A stretch of 64,000 nt of DNA, taken from NCBI GenBank assembly GCA_964551995.1, contig CAZKFD010000013.1, forward strand, positions 62,001-126,000, in the 5' to 3' direction. The translations under genes and the position numbers were made by a program. The stretch comes from DATKJS01 sp964551995 (GTDB lineage: Bacteria; Acidobacteriota; Aminicenantia; Aminicenantales; Saccharicenantaceae). A model generated the notes under the pieces. The model was not told where the DNA came from and did not search any database. It was given only the letters and a program-made list of their open reading frames with translations. Positions 51,948 to 61,010 of the stretch are shown here, in pieces. Every line of letters begins with the position of its first letter. The stretch's first letter is position 1.

Positions 51948-52466
51948 ATGGATGCCATGAAGATCGGGGATAAGATCATCTACCCCAACCAGGGGTTGGG
52001 GGTGATCGAGGCCATCCGCAGGGAGTCGTGCAAGGGGGAATTTTCGGAAATCATCCACCTGAGGATCATCGCCAACAACACCCTTGTCCAGATTTCGAAG
52101 TCGACGGCCACCGAAATCGGCATCCGGCGCCCTATCTCCGAGGGCTCGATCAAGAAGATCTTCGACTACATGAGAAATGGCGCCGTGGACGTCTCCATGG
52201 ACTGGAAGGGGCGTTACAAGGAGCACGTCAACCGGATGAAGTCGGGAACGCTCTCCGAGGTCGCTACCGTCCTGAAGAGCCTCTACTACCTCAGCCTGAT
52301 CAAGCCCCTTTCGTTCAGGGAGAAAAAGATGATGGAAAAGGCCAAGGAGCTCATCGTCTGCGAGATCTCCGAGGCCGCCGACGTCCCCTGCCCGAAGGTC
52401 GAAAAGAAACTCCTCGACACATTGGCGCGCTGTTTCAAAGACGCCAAGCCCCGGGTCGCCAGCTGA
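51948..52466 (+). CDS. CarD-family transcriptional regulator
   Basis: A 172-aa protein with an N-terminal RNA polymerase-interacting (CarD/TRCF RID) domain starting KIGDKIIYPNQGLGVIE and a helical C-terminal domain. CarD binds the polymerase beta subunit and stabilises open promoter complexes. Starts at 51948 or 51957 are possible. It is divergent from rpmH and followed 10 bp later by a CorC-type gene. Confidence 0.88.
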   Translation: MDAMKIGDKIIYPNQGLGVIEAIRRESCKGEFSEIIHLRIIANNTLVQISKSTATEIGIRRPISEGSIKKIFDYMRNGAVDVSMDWKGRYKEHVNRMKSGTLSEVATVLKSLYYLSLIKPLSFREKKMMEKAKELIVCEISEAADVPCPKVEKKLLDTLARCFKDAKPRVAS

Positions 52467-52476
52467 CACGGACCTG

Positions 52477-53745
52477 ATGTTTCTCTCGGCGCTCGCACTT
52501 TTTTCCCTATGCCTCCTCCTGAGCGCGTTTTTCTCCTCGTCCGAAACGGCGTTCATCGCCGCCAACCCCTATCTCCTGGAATATTACGAAAAGAAGGGCT
52601 CCAAGCGGGCCGCCCTGGTGCGGAGGATCCTGGCCCGGACGAACGATTTCCTGGCCGCCATCCTGATCGGCAACACGCTCGTCAACGCGGCCGCAGCCTC
52701 GGTCGCCACCTACGTGTTCGTCACCCTCTTGCCGGATAAGAAACAGGCCGTGCTCTACGCCACGATCGCCACCACGGTCCTCATCCTGCTCTTCGGCGAA
52801 ATCAATCCCAAGACCTTTGCCGCCCACAACCCGCTCCGCACATCTTTTGTCTTCAGCTATCCTGTGCGGGGCCTGATGGTCCTCTTCCTCCCCCTGATCA
52901 AGGTCTTTTCCGTCCTCACCGGCTTTCTCGTCCCCTCGTCCAAGGCCCTGCGCGAGGCCACCTCCGGACGGCTCAGCGAAGAGGAGATGCGCGTCATCCT
53001 TTTGTCGAGCAGCCGAGGGTTCTCCGCCCTGCGGCGGAAGATCATCTCGGGCGCCCTGGACATCAACGCCCGTCCCGTGAAAGAGATCATGGTCCCCCGG
53101 CCGCAGGTGAAGGCTGTCGCCGCCGATTCGTCCCTCGAAGAGATCCTCGAAACCGTCCGCGCGTCCGGGTTCTCCCGCTATCCCGTCTACCGGGCCCGGC
53201 TCGACAACATCGAAGGCACGATCCATACCAAGGATCTTGTCGGATATCCTATTGATAATAAATCATTTAACATCACGACGATCCTCCGCAAGCCGCTCTT
53301 CGTCCCCGAGCTCGCCTCGCTCGAAAAGGTCCTCATGCAGATGCAGGAAAAGGCTATTCACATGGCTTTCGTCGTCGACGAGTTCGGCAACATGGAGGGG
53401 ATCGTGACCCTCGAGGACATCGTCGAGGAGGTCATCGGCGACATCCGCGACGAGCACGAGGGCGCGGCCGAGGAGTGCTTTCATCGCCTGGGCGACCGGG
53501 CCTACCTGGTCAACGGATCGTCGCCCGTCAAAGAGGCCAACGGCCGCCTCCACCTCGGGATCCCCGAAAAGGCCGACTACACGACCATTGCCGGATTCTT
53601 TCTCTACGCGTTCGGACGCATTCCGAAGGAAAAGGACTCCTTCGAGTTCGGCGGCCTGCGGCTGACCGTCGAAAAGATGAACAAGCGTCACATCGGCCTT
53701 GTCCGCATCGACCTTCCCGCCGGCCAAGGACCCGGAACCCCGTGA
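52477..53745 (+). CDS. CNNM/CorC-family transporter with CBS domains
   Basis: A 422-aa protein: CNNM transmembrane domain (about 1-150, with SSSETAF near the start), paired CBS domains (MVPRPQVKAV and VDEFGNMEGIVTLEDIVEEVIGDI), and a C-terminal CorC_HlyC domain (YTTIAGFFLYAFGRIP). The family is linked to Mg/Co efflux. Its stop overlaps the smpB start (GTGA). Confidence 0.9.
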   Translation: MFLSALALFSLCLLLSAFFSSSETAFIAANPYLLEYYEKKGSKRAALVRRILARTNDFLAAILIGNTLVNAAAASVATYVFVTLLPDKKQAVLYATIATTVLILLFGEINPKTFAAHNPLRTSFVFSYPVRGLMVLFLPLIKVFSVLTGFLVPSSKALREATSGRLSEEEMRVILLSSSRGFSALRRKIISGALDINARPVKEIMVPRPQVKAVAADSSLEEILETVRASGFSRYPVYRARLDNIEGTIHTKDLVGYPIDNKSFNITTILRKPLFVPELASLEKVLMQMQEKAIHMAFVVDEFGNMEGIVTLEDIVEEVIGDIRDEHEGAAEECFHRLGDRAYLVNGSSPVKEANGRLHLGIPEKADYTTIAGFFLYAFGRIPKEKDSFEFGGLRLTVEKMNKRHIGLVRIDLPAGQGPGTP

Positions 53746-54206
53746 AATCCTCCGGCAGGACCTTCACCGTCAACAAGCATGTCGCCCACGACTACCAGAT
53801 CCTCGAGACCCTGGAAGCCGGTTTGTCCCTTCTGGGAAGCGAGGTCAAGTCCATCCGCGACGGGCGCATCAGCCTGAAGGAAAGCTACGCCGAGGTCCGG
53901 AACGGGGAGGTCTTCCTCGTCAAGTGCCACATCAGTCCCTACGAGGCGGCCAACATCTTCAACCACGAGCCCCTTCGGGAGCGCAAGCTCCTTCTGCATC
54001 GCCGGGAGATCAAGCGCCTGGCGGGGAAAATCCAGGAGAGGGGCCTGACCCTCGTCCCGACCCGGGTCCTGGCCGCTGGGACCGGCCGGATCAAGGTCGA
54101 ACTCGCCCTGGTCAGGGGAAAGCGCGAGTACGAGAAACGCGAAGCCATCAAGAAGCGCGATGTCGACCGGGAGATCCGGGCGCAGATCAAGAAGAGCTGG
54201 CGATGA
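53742..54206 (+). CDS. smpB: SsrA-binding protein SmpB
   Basis: A 154-aa tmRNA partner for rescue of stalled ribosomes. Typical segments are NKHVAHDYQILETLEAGLSLLGSEVKSIRDG, CHISPYE and the lysine-rich tail. GTG start inside the stop codon of the previous gene. Its last 20 bp overlap the convergent pdxA end. Confidence 0.95.
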   Translation: MKSSGRTFTVNKHVAHDYQILETLEAGLSLLGSEVKSIRDGRISLKESYAEVRNGEVFLVKCHISPYEAANIFNHEPLRERKLLLHRREIKRLAGKIQERGLTLVPTRVLAAGTGRIKVELALVRGKREYEKREAIKKRDVDREIRAQIKKSWR

Positions 54207-55164
54207 AGCGCCGGGCGAGCCGGAGGGCCTCGACCATGCTCGATGCGTCGGCCGCCCCCCGGCCGGCGACCTCGTACGCCGTCCCGTGGTCGGGCGACGT
54301 CCTAACAAACGGCAGCCCCAGAGTGGCGTTGACGCCGGTTTCGAACGACCCCAACTTGAAAGGGATCAGACCCTGGTCATGGTACAGGGCCACGGCCATG
54401 ACTTCCGGACGGCCGAGGGCCTTGAGAAAGACCGTGTCAGGCGGGTACGGGCCGCTCACGGGGATTCCCTCGGCCCTGGCCTTTTCGACCGCCGGCCTGA
54501 TTTCCCTCTCTTCCTCGTCCCCGAGGAGGCCGCCCTCTCCGGCGTGCGGATTCAGGCCTGCCACGAGGAATTCTCCAGGCCCGCCGGAAATCCGGCCCGT
54601 GCAGCGGGCCAGGGCACGGAAGAAATCGAGCAGGATATCCTCCCTGATCCTGGCCACGGCCTCGCAGAGCGGCAGGTGATGGCTCAAGAGAGCCACGCGG
54701 AGCCTCTCGGACCAGAACGTCATGATGGCCCCGGGGTAGAGGTGTTCAAGGTACTCGGTGTGCCCCCGCCAGGGGAGGCCCGCCAGTCTCCAGGCGGCCT
54801 TGGAAACCGGGGCCGTGACGACGGCGTCGAGAAGCCCCTCCCGGGCCGCGGCCACGGCAGCCTCAAAGAACAGGAAGGAGGCGCGGCCGTTTTCCCCGTC
54901 CGGGCGGCCGCGAACGACGTCCGCGGCGGTATCCGGGATCTCGGCCAGGAAGAGGCCGCGCGGTCCGGACTTTTCCCGCCGCCAGCTTTTGAGGCGGGAG
55001 CGGAAGCCGAGCGCTGCGGCCTCGCGTGAAACGACCCGGCGGTTGCCGAAAACGACGGCCGACGCCTCGCCAAGGACGCCTTCCCGGGCGAGCGCCTTGA
55101 GGACGACTTCAGGTCCCACGCCTCCCGGATCGCCAAGGGTCACGCCGATCCTGGGCGCGGTCAT
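54187..55164 (-). CDS. pdxA: 4-hydroxythreonine-4-phosphate dehydrogenase
   Basis: A 325-aa enzyme of pyridoxal phosphate synthesis. Signatures are the N-terminal GVTLGDPGGVGPEV, GHTEYLEHL, LNPHAGEGGLLG and YHDQGLIPFK metal site. The frame is open upstream, but the ATG overlapping the hfq stop gives the family start. Translationally coupled to hfq. Confidence 0.95.
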   Translation of the reverse strand: MTAPRIGVTLGDPGGVGPEVVLKALAREGVLGEASAVVFGNRRVVSREAAALGFRSRLKSWRREKSGPRGLFLAEIPDTAADVVRGRPDGENGRASFLFFEAAVAAAREGLLDAVVTAPVSKAAWRLAGLPWRGHTEYLEHLYPGAIMTFWSERLRVALLSHHLPLCEAVARIREDILLDFFRALARCTGRISGGPGEFLVAGLNPHAGEGGLLGDEEEREIRPAVEKARAEGIPVSGPYPPDTVFLKALGRPEVMAVALYHDQGLIPFKLGSFETGVNATLGLPFVRTSPDHGTAYEVAGRGAADASSMVEALRLARRFIASSS

Positions 55165-55508
55165 TTCCTCTTCTTGGACTCGTCTCCCGCGACGGTCGGG
55201 GCCTCGCCCACCTTGTAGAGACAGCGGATGTTGCTCTTGTAGATCAGGAGGTTCGGCGCGTCGTCGCGATTGAGCTTGATGCAGTTGCGGTCGTACCACT
55301 CGATATAGCCCTCGACGACCTCGCCGTCGGTGAAGACGACGGCCATCGGGGTCTTCTTGTTCATCTGCTTGAGGTAGTAATAGCTTTCGGCAAAGGTGTC
55401 CGTGGGCGGGTGCATCTTCCGGCGGGCGGCGTCCTTTTCCCGCTCCTTTTCCTGGCTCATCTGTTCCTTGATCTCGGTGAGATTCGGCCGGATCAGCTTT
55501 CTGTTCAT
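55161..55508 (-). CDS. hfq: Hfq-like RNA chaperone with N-terminal extension
   Basis: A 115-aa protein. The Sm1 motif is FTDGEVVEGYIEWYDRNCIKL and Sm2 is YKSNIRCLYK, in place of the usual YKHAISTV. The Sm core begins near residue 48 after a charged helical extension (EIKEQMSQEKEREKDAARRK). It binds RNA and promotes sRNA-mRNA pairing. The start has GAGAGG upstream. Confidence 0.88.
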   Translation of the reverse strand: MNRKLIRPNLTEIKEQMSQEKEREKDAARRKMHPPTDTFAESYYYLKQMNKKTPMAVVFTDGEVVEGYIEWYDRNCIKLNRDDAPNLLIYKSNIRCLYKVGEAPTVAGDESKKRK

Positions 55509-55559
55509 AGATTCCTCTCCCCACGTCGGATTGGGCCGAAGATGCTTACCTTTGATCAA

Positions 55560-55588
55560 ATCTTACCACCATTGCCCGCCGAATGCAA
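55560..55588 (-). promoter_or_regulatory. Candidate promoter of hfq-pdxA
   Basis: TTGCAT (55583-55588), 17-bp spacer, TAAGAT (55560-55565) on the minus strand; predicted leader about 45 nt. Confidence 0.45.
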
Positions 55589-55606
55589 CCGGCAGAGGCC
55601 GGAGTG

Positions 55607-57175
55607 TCATTCCTTGAAGTAGTCCGTCAGTTCGACGTTCCGGTCCTTCAAGCTGATGCCGAGGTCGTGATCCAGAGTGGCGAGGGAGACGTTATAGGCG
55701 ACGATAGCGTTGAGCTCGTTGATGCGGGCCGTTTCGAGATCCGTCTGATAAGTCAGAACCAAATAGTTGGTGCTCTGCCCGACGCGGAATTTCTCCTGCT
55801 CCGCGTCGAGCGTCTGCTGGGCGAGCTCGCGGGCCACCTTATAAGCGCTGATCCGCTTGAAATTGGACTCGACGGAGCGGATATCGTTCCGGATAAGGAG
55901 GAAATCCTGCAGCTTCTGGTTCTTCATCGTCAGGACGGCCTGCTGCAAACTGACCACGGCCTGGGCGTAGGTGGCTCTGGAAGTGAAATCGGCGACGGGG
56001 ATGGTCAGGGTCAGGCCGACGGACCAGTACGGATACTTGAACTTCAGCGTGTCCTTGATTGCGCCGCTGAAGTTCCCGGGGATTGTGCCGATAACCGGCG
56101 CGCCCTGGAGAGGGTTTCCGCTGTACAGGATCTCCGTCCCCGAAACTCCCGACCCGGAATAGTAGGCCGAGAGGTCCAGCTCGGGGAGGTACTGGTTCTT
56201 GTAATATCTCGCGTTGAGCTCCCGCAGCTCGATGCCCAGCTTGCTGGAGGCGAGGTCCGGCCTGTATTCCAGGGCCGTGGCCAGGGCCGAGTCGAGGTCG
56301 ATCTTGTGCTCTTCGACCGTGGGGCCGTCCTTCGGGCTGATCATGCGGTCGAACTTGAGGTCGTCGCCGGGCATGTTCAGCAGGACCCTCAGCTGGTCGG
56401 AGGCCCCCTGGACCTGGGTTTCGAACTGGATGATGTCGGCCTGCCGGCTGGCCAGCGCGGATTCGGCGCTGAGGATCTCGGTCGGGGCGAGCGTCCCGAC
56501 CTCGACCATCCGCTTGTTCATGTCGAGAAGGTCCTGGGCGAGCTGGACCGCCTGCTGCCCGACCTTGAGGTTCTCGATGGCATAGACGAGGTTCCAGTAG
56601 GCGCTCTCCACCGACAGAATCGTGTCCAGGAGCGACTGCTTGAGCTGGGTCACGGACACGTCGACGCTGTTCCTCGCGACGAGAATGGCGTAGCGGCTGA
56701 TGTCATAGCCGAAGTTGCGGATAAGAGGCTGGGTCAGCTGAAACGACAACGTGGCGCCAAAGCGGGGGTTGATTGACTGGTAGAGCTGGTTGGAATTCGT
56801 CTCATAGCCCGAAGCCGAAAGGACGAACGTCCCGCCGAACGGCAGGAACTGCGTGCCCGTGAACGTGTAATATTCCGATTTGTTGATCGTGTTGCCCACG
56901 GAGGTGAGGAACGAGTACGAAGGGTTCGTGGAATTTGATTTGCTGTAACTCAGGACAAAGGTCGGCAGAAACGCCTCCTTGGCCAGGGCGACCGAAGTCT
57001 CGGCCGACTGCGGGCCGAGCACCTGGATGGCGACGCCGAGGTTGTTTTTCAGGGCCTGGGCGATGCAGTCCTGGAGGGACAGGGACTCCGGGGCCTTGGC
57101 GTCCCGGGCCCAGGCCGCCGACGCCATCACGAGCATCGAGAGCCATACGGTCCAGCGCATATTATGATGTTTCAT
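55607..57175 (-). CDS. TolC-family outer-membrane efflux protein
   Basis: A 522-aa protein with a signal peptide (1-23) and two OEP domains. Each begins with a typical helix (SLQDCIAQALKNN and DSALATALEYRPDL), with long coiled coils and beta strands between. It would form the outer-membrane channel for the MacAB-like exporter encoded just upstream in the same operon. Last gene of that operon. Confidence 0.9.
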   Translation of the reverse strand: MKHHNMRWTVWLSMLVMASAAWARDAKAPESLSLQDCIAQALKNNLGVAIQVLGPQSAETSVALAKEAFLPTFVLSYSKSNSTNPSYSFLTSVGNTINKSEYYTFTGTQFLPFGGTFVLSASGYETNSNQLYQSINPRFGATLSFQLTQPLIRNFGYDISRYAILVARNSVDVSVTQLKQSLLDTILSVESAYWNLVYAIENLKVGQQAVQLAQDLLDMNKRMVEVGTLAPTEILSAESALASRQADIIQFETQVQGASDQLRVLLNMPGDDLKFDRMISPKDGPTVEEHKIDLDSALATALEYRPDLASSKLGIELRELNARYYKNQYLPELDLSAYYSGSGVSGTEILYSGNPLQGAPVIGTIPGNFSGAIKDTLKFKYPYWSVGLTLTIPVADFTSRATYAQAVVSLQQAVLTMKNQKLQDFLLIRNDIRSVESNFKRISAYKVARELAQQTLDAEQEKFRVGQSTNYLVLTYQTDLETARINELNAIVAYNVSLATLDHDLGISLKDRNVELTDYFKE

Positions 57176-57238
57176 GACCGACCTCCTATGATTGATCTGT
57201 GCTGCTCACACCCGGCGACCGCACGACGCGAGCGGCGA

Positions 57239-58480
57239 TCACTCGTACCGCAAGGCCTCGATCGGGTCCAGCTTGGAAGCTTTCCGGGCGGGATAGAAGC
57301 CGAAAAAGATCCCTACGGCCGCGGCGAACATGAAAGAGAGGAAGACCGACCCCGGGGAGACGACGGTCTTGAACTGGGAGAAGATCTCGATCTTGCCGAG
57401 GAGCTTCGAGACGCCGAAACCGAAGCCGATGCCGATGATCCCGCCGAGGAGGCTGAGCACGACGGCCTCGGCCAGGAACTGGAGAAGGATGTCCCGCTCG
57501 CGGGCCCCGACGGCCATGCGGATGCCGATCTCGCGGATCCTCTCCGTGACCGAGACCAGCATGATGTTCATGATGCCGATGCCGCCGACGAGCAGCGAGA
57601 TCGAGGCGATGGACCCGAGCAGGATGGTCATGATCTTGGTTGATTCGGCCGCCGTTTCCGCCACGTCCGCCACGTTCCGGACGGTGAAATCATCGTCCGA
57701 TCCCGGGGCGATGTGGTGGCGGTCGCGGAGAAGGTCCTCGATCTGACGCTGGGCCTCCGCCGTCCGGTCGGACGAGACCGCCGAAACGTCGATCGAGTTG
57801 AGCCAAGTGATCCCGGCCAGCCGCCGCATGCAAGTCGTGTACGGAATGGCGATCATGTCGTCGCGGTTAAAGAAGCCGCCGGACTGGCCCTTGCTTATCA
57901 GGACGCCCAGGACCCGGAACGGGATCTGCTTGATGCGGATGATCTGCCCGACCGCGTCCTCCGCCCCGAAGAGGTTATCCTTGACCTCGCTGCCGAGAAC
58001 GCAGACCTTGGAGGCGGCCTTGACCATCCCATCATCGAAAAAGACCCCTGTATCCATCGCCCAATCCCGGATGATCGTGTAATCGGCTCCGCAGCCCTGG
58101 ATGGAAGTGGCCCAGTTCTTGTTGCCGTAGACGACCTGGGCCCGGGACGAGACCGAGGGGGAGACCATGTCCACGGCGTCGCAGTTCTTAATGATGGCGT
58201 CCGCGTCATCCTCCTTGAGGCTCGTCCAGCCGCCGGCGCCCGTGCGGACTCCGGCCATGTTCCGGCTTCCGGGATAGACGAACAGCAGGTTTGTCCCCAT
58301 GGCGTTGAACCGCTCCTGGATCCCGACCTTGGCGCCCTCGCCGATGCTGACCATGGCGATGACGGCGCCGACGCCGATGATGATCCCCAGGGCGGTCAGG
58401 AACGTCCGCATTTTATTCCGCGTCAGAGCCCGCAGGGCCACTTTCAGTGTCAGTATGAAGTGCATCAGGGCACTTTTCAT
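57239..58480 (-). CDS. MacB-type ABC transporter permease
   Basis: A 413-aa permease with one N-terminal helix (about 20-45), a periplasmic MacB_PCD domain and three C-terminal helices of the FtsX fold. The motif GIRMAVGARERDIL at about 330 is typical of mechanotransmission-type exporters. The ATPase is a separate gene 43 bp upstream, unlike the fused E. coli MacB. Confidence 0.92.
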   Translation of the reverse strand: MKSALMHFILTLKVALRALTRNKMRTFLTALGIIIGVGAVIAMVSIGEGAKVGIQERFNAMGTNLLFVYPGSRNMAGVRTGAGGWTSLKEDDADAIIKNCDAVDMVSPSVSSRAQVVYGNKNWATSIQGCGADYTIIRDWAMDTGVFFDDGMVKAASKVCVLGSEVKDNLFGAEDAVGQIIRIKQIPFRVLGVLISKGQSGGFFNRDDMIAIPYTTCMRRLAGITWLNSIDVSAVSSDRTAEAQRQIEDLLRDRHHIAPGSDDDFTVRNVADVAETAAESTKIMTILLGSIASISLLVGGIGIMNIMLVSVTERIREIGIRMAVGARERDILLQFLAEAVVLSLLGGIIGIGFGFGVSKLLGKIEIFSQFKTVVSPGSVFLSFMFAAAVGIFFGFYPARKASKLDPIEALRYE

Positions 58481-58523
58481 CGTCGCACTCTCCCTTTCAT
58501 GCTCCCATCGTCGTTCGCCCGCT

Positions 58524-59207
58524 CTAATCTTCGCGGACGATCAGGCCGTCCTTGAGATAGATCCTCCGCTTGGCCCAGGCCGCGATGTCGGGCTCGTGCG
58601 TGACCATGACCATGGTGATCCTCTTCTCTTCGTTCAGCTTCTTGAAGATGTTCATGATCTCGAAGCTCGTCTTGCTGTCCAGGTTGCCCGTCGGCTCGTC
58701 GGCCAGGATCAGGGACGGGTTGTTCAGGAGAGCACGGGCGATGGCCACACGCTGCTGCTCCCCCCCCGAAAGCTGGTTCGTCTTGTGGTGAGCCCGGTCG
58801 CGGAGGCCCACGGCGGCCAGGGCATCGAGGGCCAACTTGGTCATGTCCTTGCCGTTGATGCGCGAATAGAGGAGCGGCAACTCCGTGTTCTCCAGGGCCG
58901 TCGTCCGCGGCAGGAGGTTGAAGCTCTGGAAGACGAAGCCGATCTTCTGGTTTCTGATACGGGCCAGAGTGTTCTTGTCGAGCGCGGAGACCGCCTGGCC
59001 GTCCAGGATGTACTCGCCCGAAGTGGGCTTGTCCAGGCACCCGAGGATGTTCATCAGGGTGGATTTCCCCGAGCCCGAGGCCCCCATGATCGCCAGGAAT
59101 TCTCCGTCGTCGATCGCATACGAGACCCCCCGGAGGGCCTGGACCTCGGTCTCGCCGATCCTGTAAACCTTGACCAGGTCGCGAAGCTCGATGATCTTCT
59201 TTTCCAT
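58524..59207 (-). CDS. ABC transporter ATP-binding protein, MacB/LolD type
   Basis: A 227-aa ATPase with Walker A GASGSGKST, signature LSGGEQQR, Walker B LILADEP and H-loop VTHEPD. It energises the adjacent permease. It lies 26 bp after the adaptor gene. Confidence 0.94.
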   Translation of the reverse strand: MEKKIIELRDLVKVYRIGETEVQALRGVSYAIDDGEFLAIMGASGSGKSTLMNILGCLDKPTSGEYILDGQAVSALDKNTLARIRNQKIGFVFQSFNLLPRTTALENTELPLLYSRINGKDMTKLALDALAAVGLRDRAHHKTNQLSGGEQQRVAIARALLNNPSLILADEPTGNLDSKTSFEIMNIFKKLNEEKRITMVMVTHEPDIAAWAKRRIYLKDGLIVRED

Positions 59208-59233
59208 GGCCCGCTCCTCGAATGTCGAAGGCC

Positions 59234-60559
59234 TTAACGCATGAACATCATGCCGCCCGGTGGCCGGCCTTGGTTGCTGGCCGTGTTCGTCTGATTGGGC
59301 CCCAGATAGCCGGTGACGACCTCATCCGCTTCTTTGAGGTCAGACTGAAGGACTTCCGTGTAGGTGTTGTCAGTGATCCCCGGACGGATGAAAACCATGT
59401 GGAGCTTGCCGTCTTTGTCCTGGACCCAGACGCGGCTCGCCTGCCGGCGCTGGCCGGCCGGCCGGCTGCCGCCCGCGGAGAATGCCCGCTGGGCGTCCGC
59501 GTTGCGGGCCTGCGCCGCGGCGTCAGACGGCCCGCTCTGGGCCGAGCGCCGGGCCTCCATCCGGCCCGCCATCTCCTTCATGGCCGCCTGGAGCACGTCC
59601 TGGGGCGGCGTGAACCGCAGGGCGGCGTTCGGCACTCGGAGCGCGTTCTTGGCTTCGCCGACGATGATCGTCACCGTGGCCGTCATGCCGGGACGGAGCT
59701 TGAGCTCGGGGTTCTCGACGTTGACGATGGTCGTGTAGGTCACGACGTTCGAGACGGTCTGGTTCGCGTACTGGACCTGCTCGACCGTGCCGTTGAAGGT
59801 CTCGTTCGGGAACGCCTCGACAGTGAACCGGACTTTCTGCCCTTCCTTGACCTTGCCGATGTCGGCTTCATCAACGCTGCAGGCGACCTTCATTTTAGTC
59901 AGGTCGGTCGCGATCTCATAGAGCACCGGCGCCGAGAAGCTCGCCTGGAGCGTCTGCCCTTCGCTGACCTCTTTATTGATGACGATCCCGTCGGCCGGCG
60001 AGCGGATGATGGCGTAGTCCAGATTCACTTTGCTCTGATCGAGGGCGGCCTTGGACCGGATCAAATCCGCCTCCGCAGACGTGACGTCGGCCTGGGCGCC
60101 CAGATAGTTGGCCTCCGCCGTGTCCCGGTCTTGCGCGTCCAAGAGCTTCTTCTCGTAGAGGACCTTGGCCCGCTCGAACTGCCTCTGGAGCTGTTGATAG
60201 GTCGCCTTGGCCCGTTCCAGGGCGGCCACGGAGCTCTTATAACTCGCCTCGCTCTGGTCAACCTGCAGCTTGAGGGGTTTCATGTCGAGTTCGGCGACGA
60301 TATCGCCCTTTTTCACCCGGGAATTGAAATCGACATTGAGCTTGTCGATCTTCCCGGAGACCTGGCTGCCGACATCGACGAGGACGATCGGGTCCAGGGT
60401 TCCCGAGGTCACGACAACGGCCTCGATATCGCCCCGGCTCAAGGCTTCTTTCCTGTACTTCACAGCGCTGTCCCGGTCCTTCCGGAGAAGGGTGAATCCG
60501 AGGATGGAGCCGGCGACAACGACAACGACGACGGTCATCCAAATGGCCTTTCTCTTCAT
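59234..60559 (-). CDS. MacA-like periplasmic adaptor (HlyD family)
   Basis: A 441-aa membrane fusion protein. N-terminal anchor (7-25), lipoyl-like half motifs, a coiled-coil hairpin (about 95-160) and beta barrel. A Gln/Ala/Arg-rich insert (about 330-375) precedes the C-terminal domain and is lower in complexity than typical MacA. It would bridge the permease and the TolC-like channel. Confidence 0.92.
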   Translation of the reverse strand: MKRKAIWMTVVVVVVAGSILGFTLLRKDRDSAVKYRKEALSRGDIEAVVVTSGTLDPIVLVDVGSQVSGKIDKLNVDFNSRVKKGDIVAELDMKPLKLQVDQSEASYKSSVAALERAKATYQQLQRQFERAKVLYEKKLLDAQDRDTAEANYLGAQADVTSAEADLIRSKAALDQSKVNLDYAIIRSPADGIVINKEVSEGQTLQASFSAPVLYEIATDLTKMKVACSVDEADIGKVKEGQKVRFTVEAFPNETFNGTVEQVQYANQTVSNVVTYTTIVNVENPELKLRPGMTATVTIIVGEAKNALRVPNAALRFTPPQDVLQAAMKEMAGRMEARRSAQSGPSDAAAQARNADAQRAFSAGGSRPAGQRRQASRVWVQDKDGKLHMVFIRPGITDNTYTEVLQSDLKEADEVVTGYLGPNQTNTASNQGRPPGGMMFMR

Positions 60560-60571
60560 TCCTTGTCTCCT

Positions 60572-61006
60572 TTATCGCTTCTCTTGAGGGTTTTTCCCGT
60601 CATCCCGCTGGACGTTTCTATCGTCCCGCTCGTCCTGCCTGCGGGACTGCTCAATGTGTTTTTGGATCAGACTCTCGAGCTTCTGCTTCTGGGCGGGTGT
60701 GAGGACGCCGTCGATCTCGTTCTTGAGCAGGGACCGGATATCCCCGAGACGTCCGTGAAGCTCGATCCTGAGCTGTTTCATTCGCTCCTCGTTCTTTTTA
60801 AAGATCTCCCCGATCTTGGCCTTCTGCTCCGCCGTCAGCCCGAGGTCCCTGGCGAACTCGTCGAGCGAGGGAAAATGAGGCCTCTGCGGGGGTGGCGGAG
60901 GCGTCCTGTGCATAAGATACCGTTCGCCGAAGACCCCGGCCGCGGCCCCGAGGGCGAACACGACGAGAAGCGTCAGCACGATCCAGATCATATATTTCCT
61001 GAACAT
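60572..61006 (-). CDS. CpxP/Spy-like periplasmic protein
   Basis: A 144-aa protein with an N-terminal transmembrane anchor (about 5-25), a proline run, then a helical domain with two LTxxQ motifs (LTAEQKAKI and LTPAQKQKLE). Such proteins sense or buffer misfolded periplasmic proteins or metals. The start (MFRKY) has AAAGGA upstream. Placement in an ECF sigma operon suggests it modulates the stress signal. Confidence 0.82.
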   Translation of the reverse strand: MFRKYMIWIVLTLLVVFALGAAAGVFGERYLMHRTPPPPPQRPHFPSLDEFARDLGLTAEQKAKIGEIFKKNEERMKQLRIELHGRLGDIRSLLKNEIDGVLTPAQKQKLESLIQKHIEQSRRQDERDDRNVQRDDGKNPQEKR

Positions 61007-61010
61007 TCCT

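Noticed and set aside
51677..51979. Upstream extension of rnpA
   Set aside because: This stretch encodes rpmH in another frame and holds the rpmH promoter.
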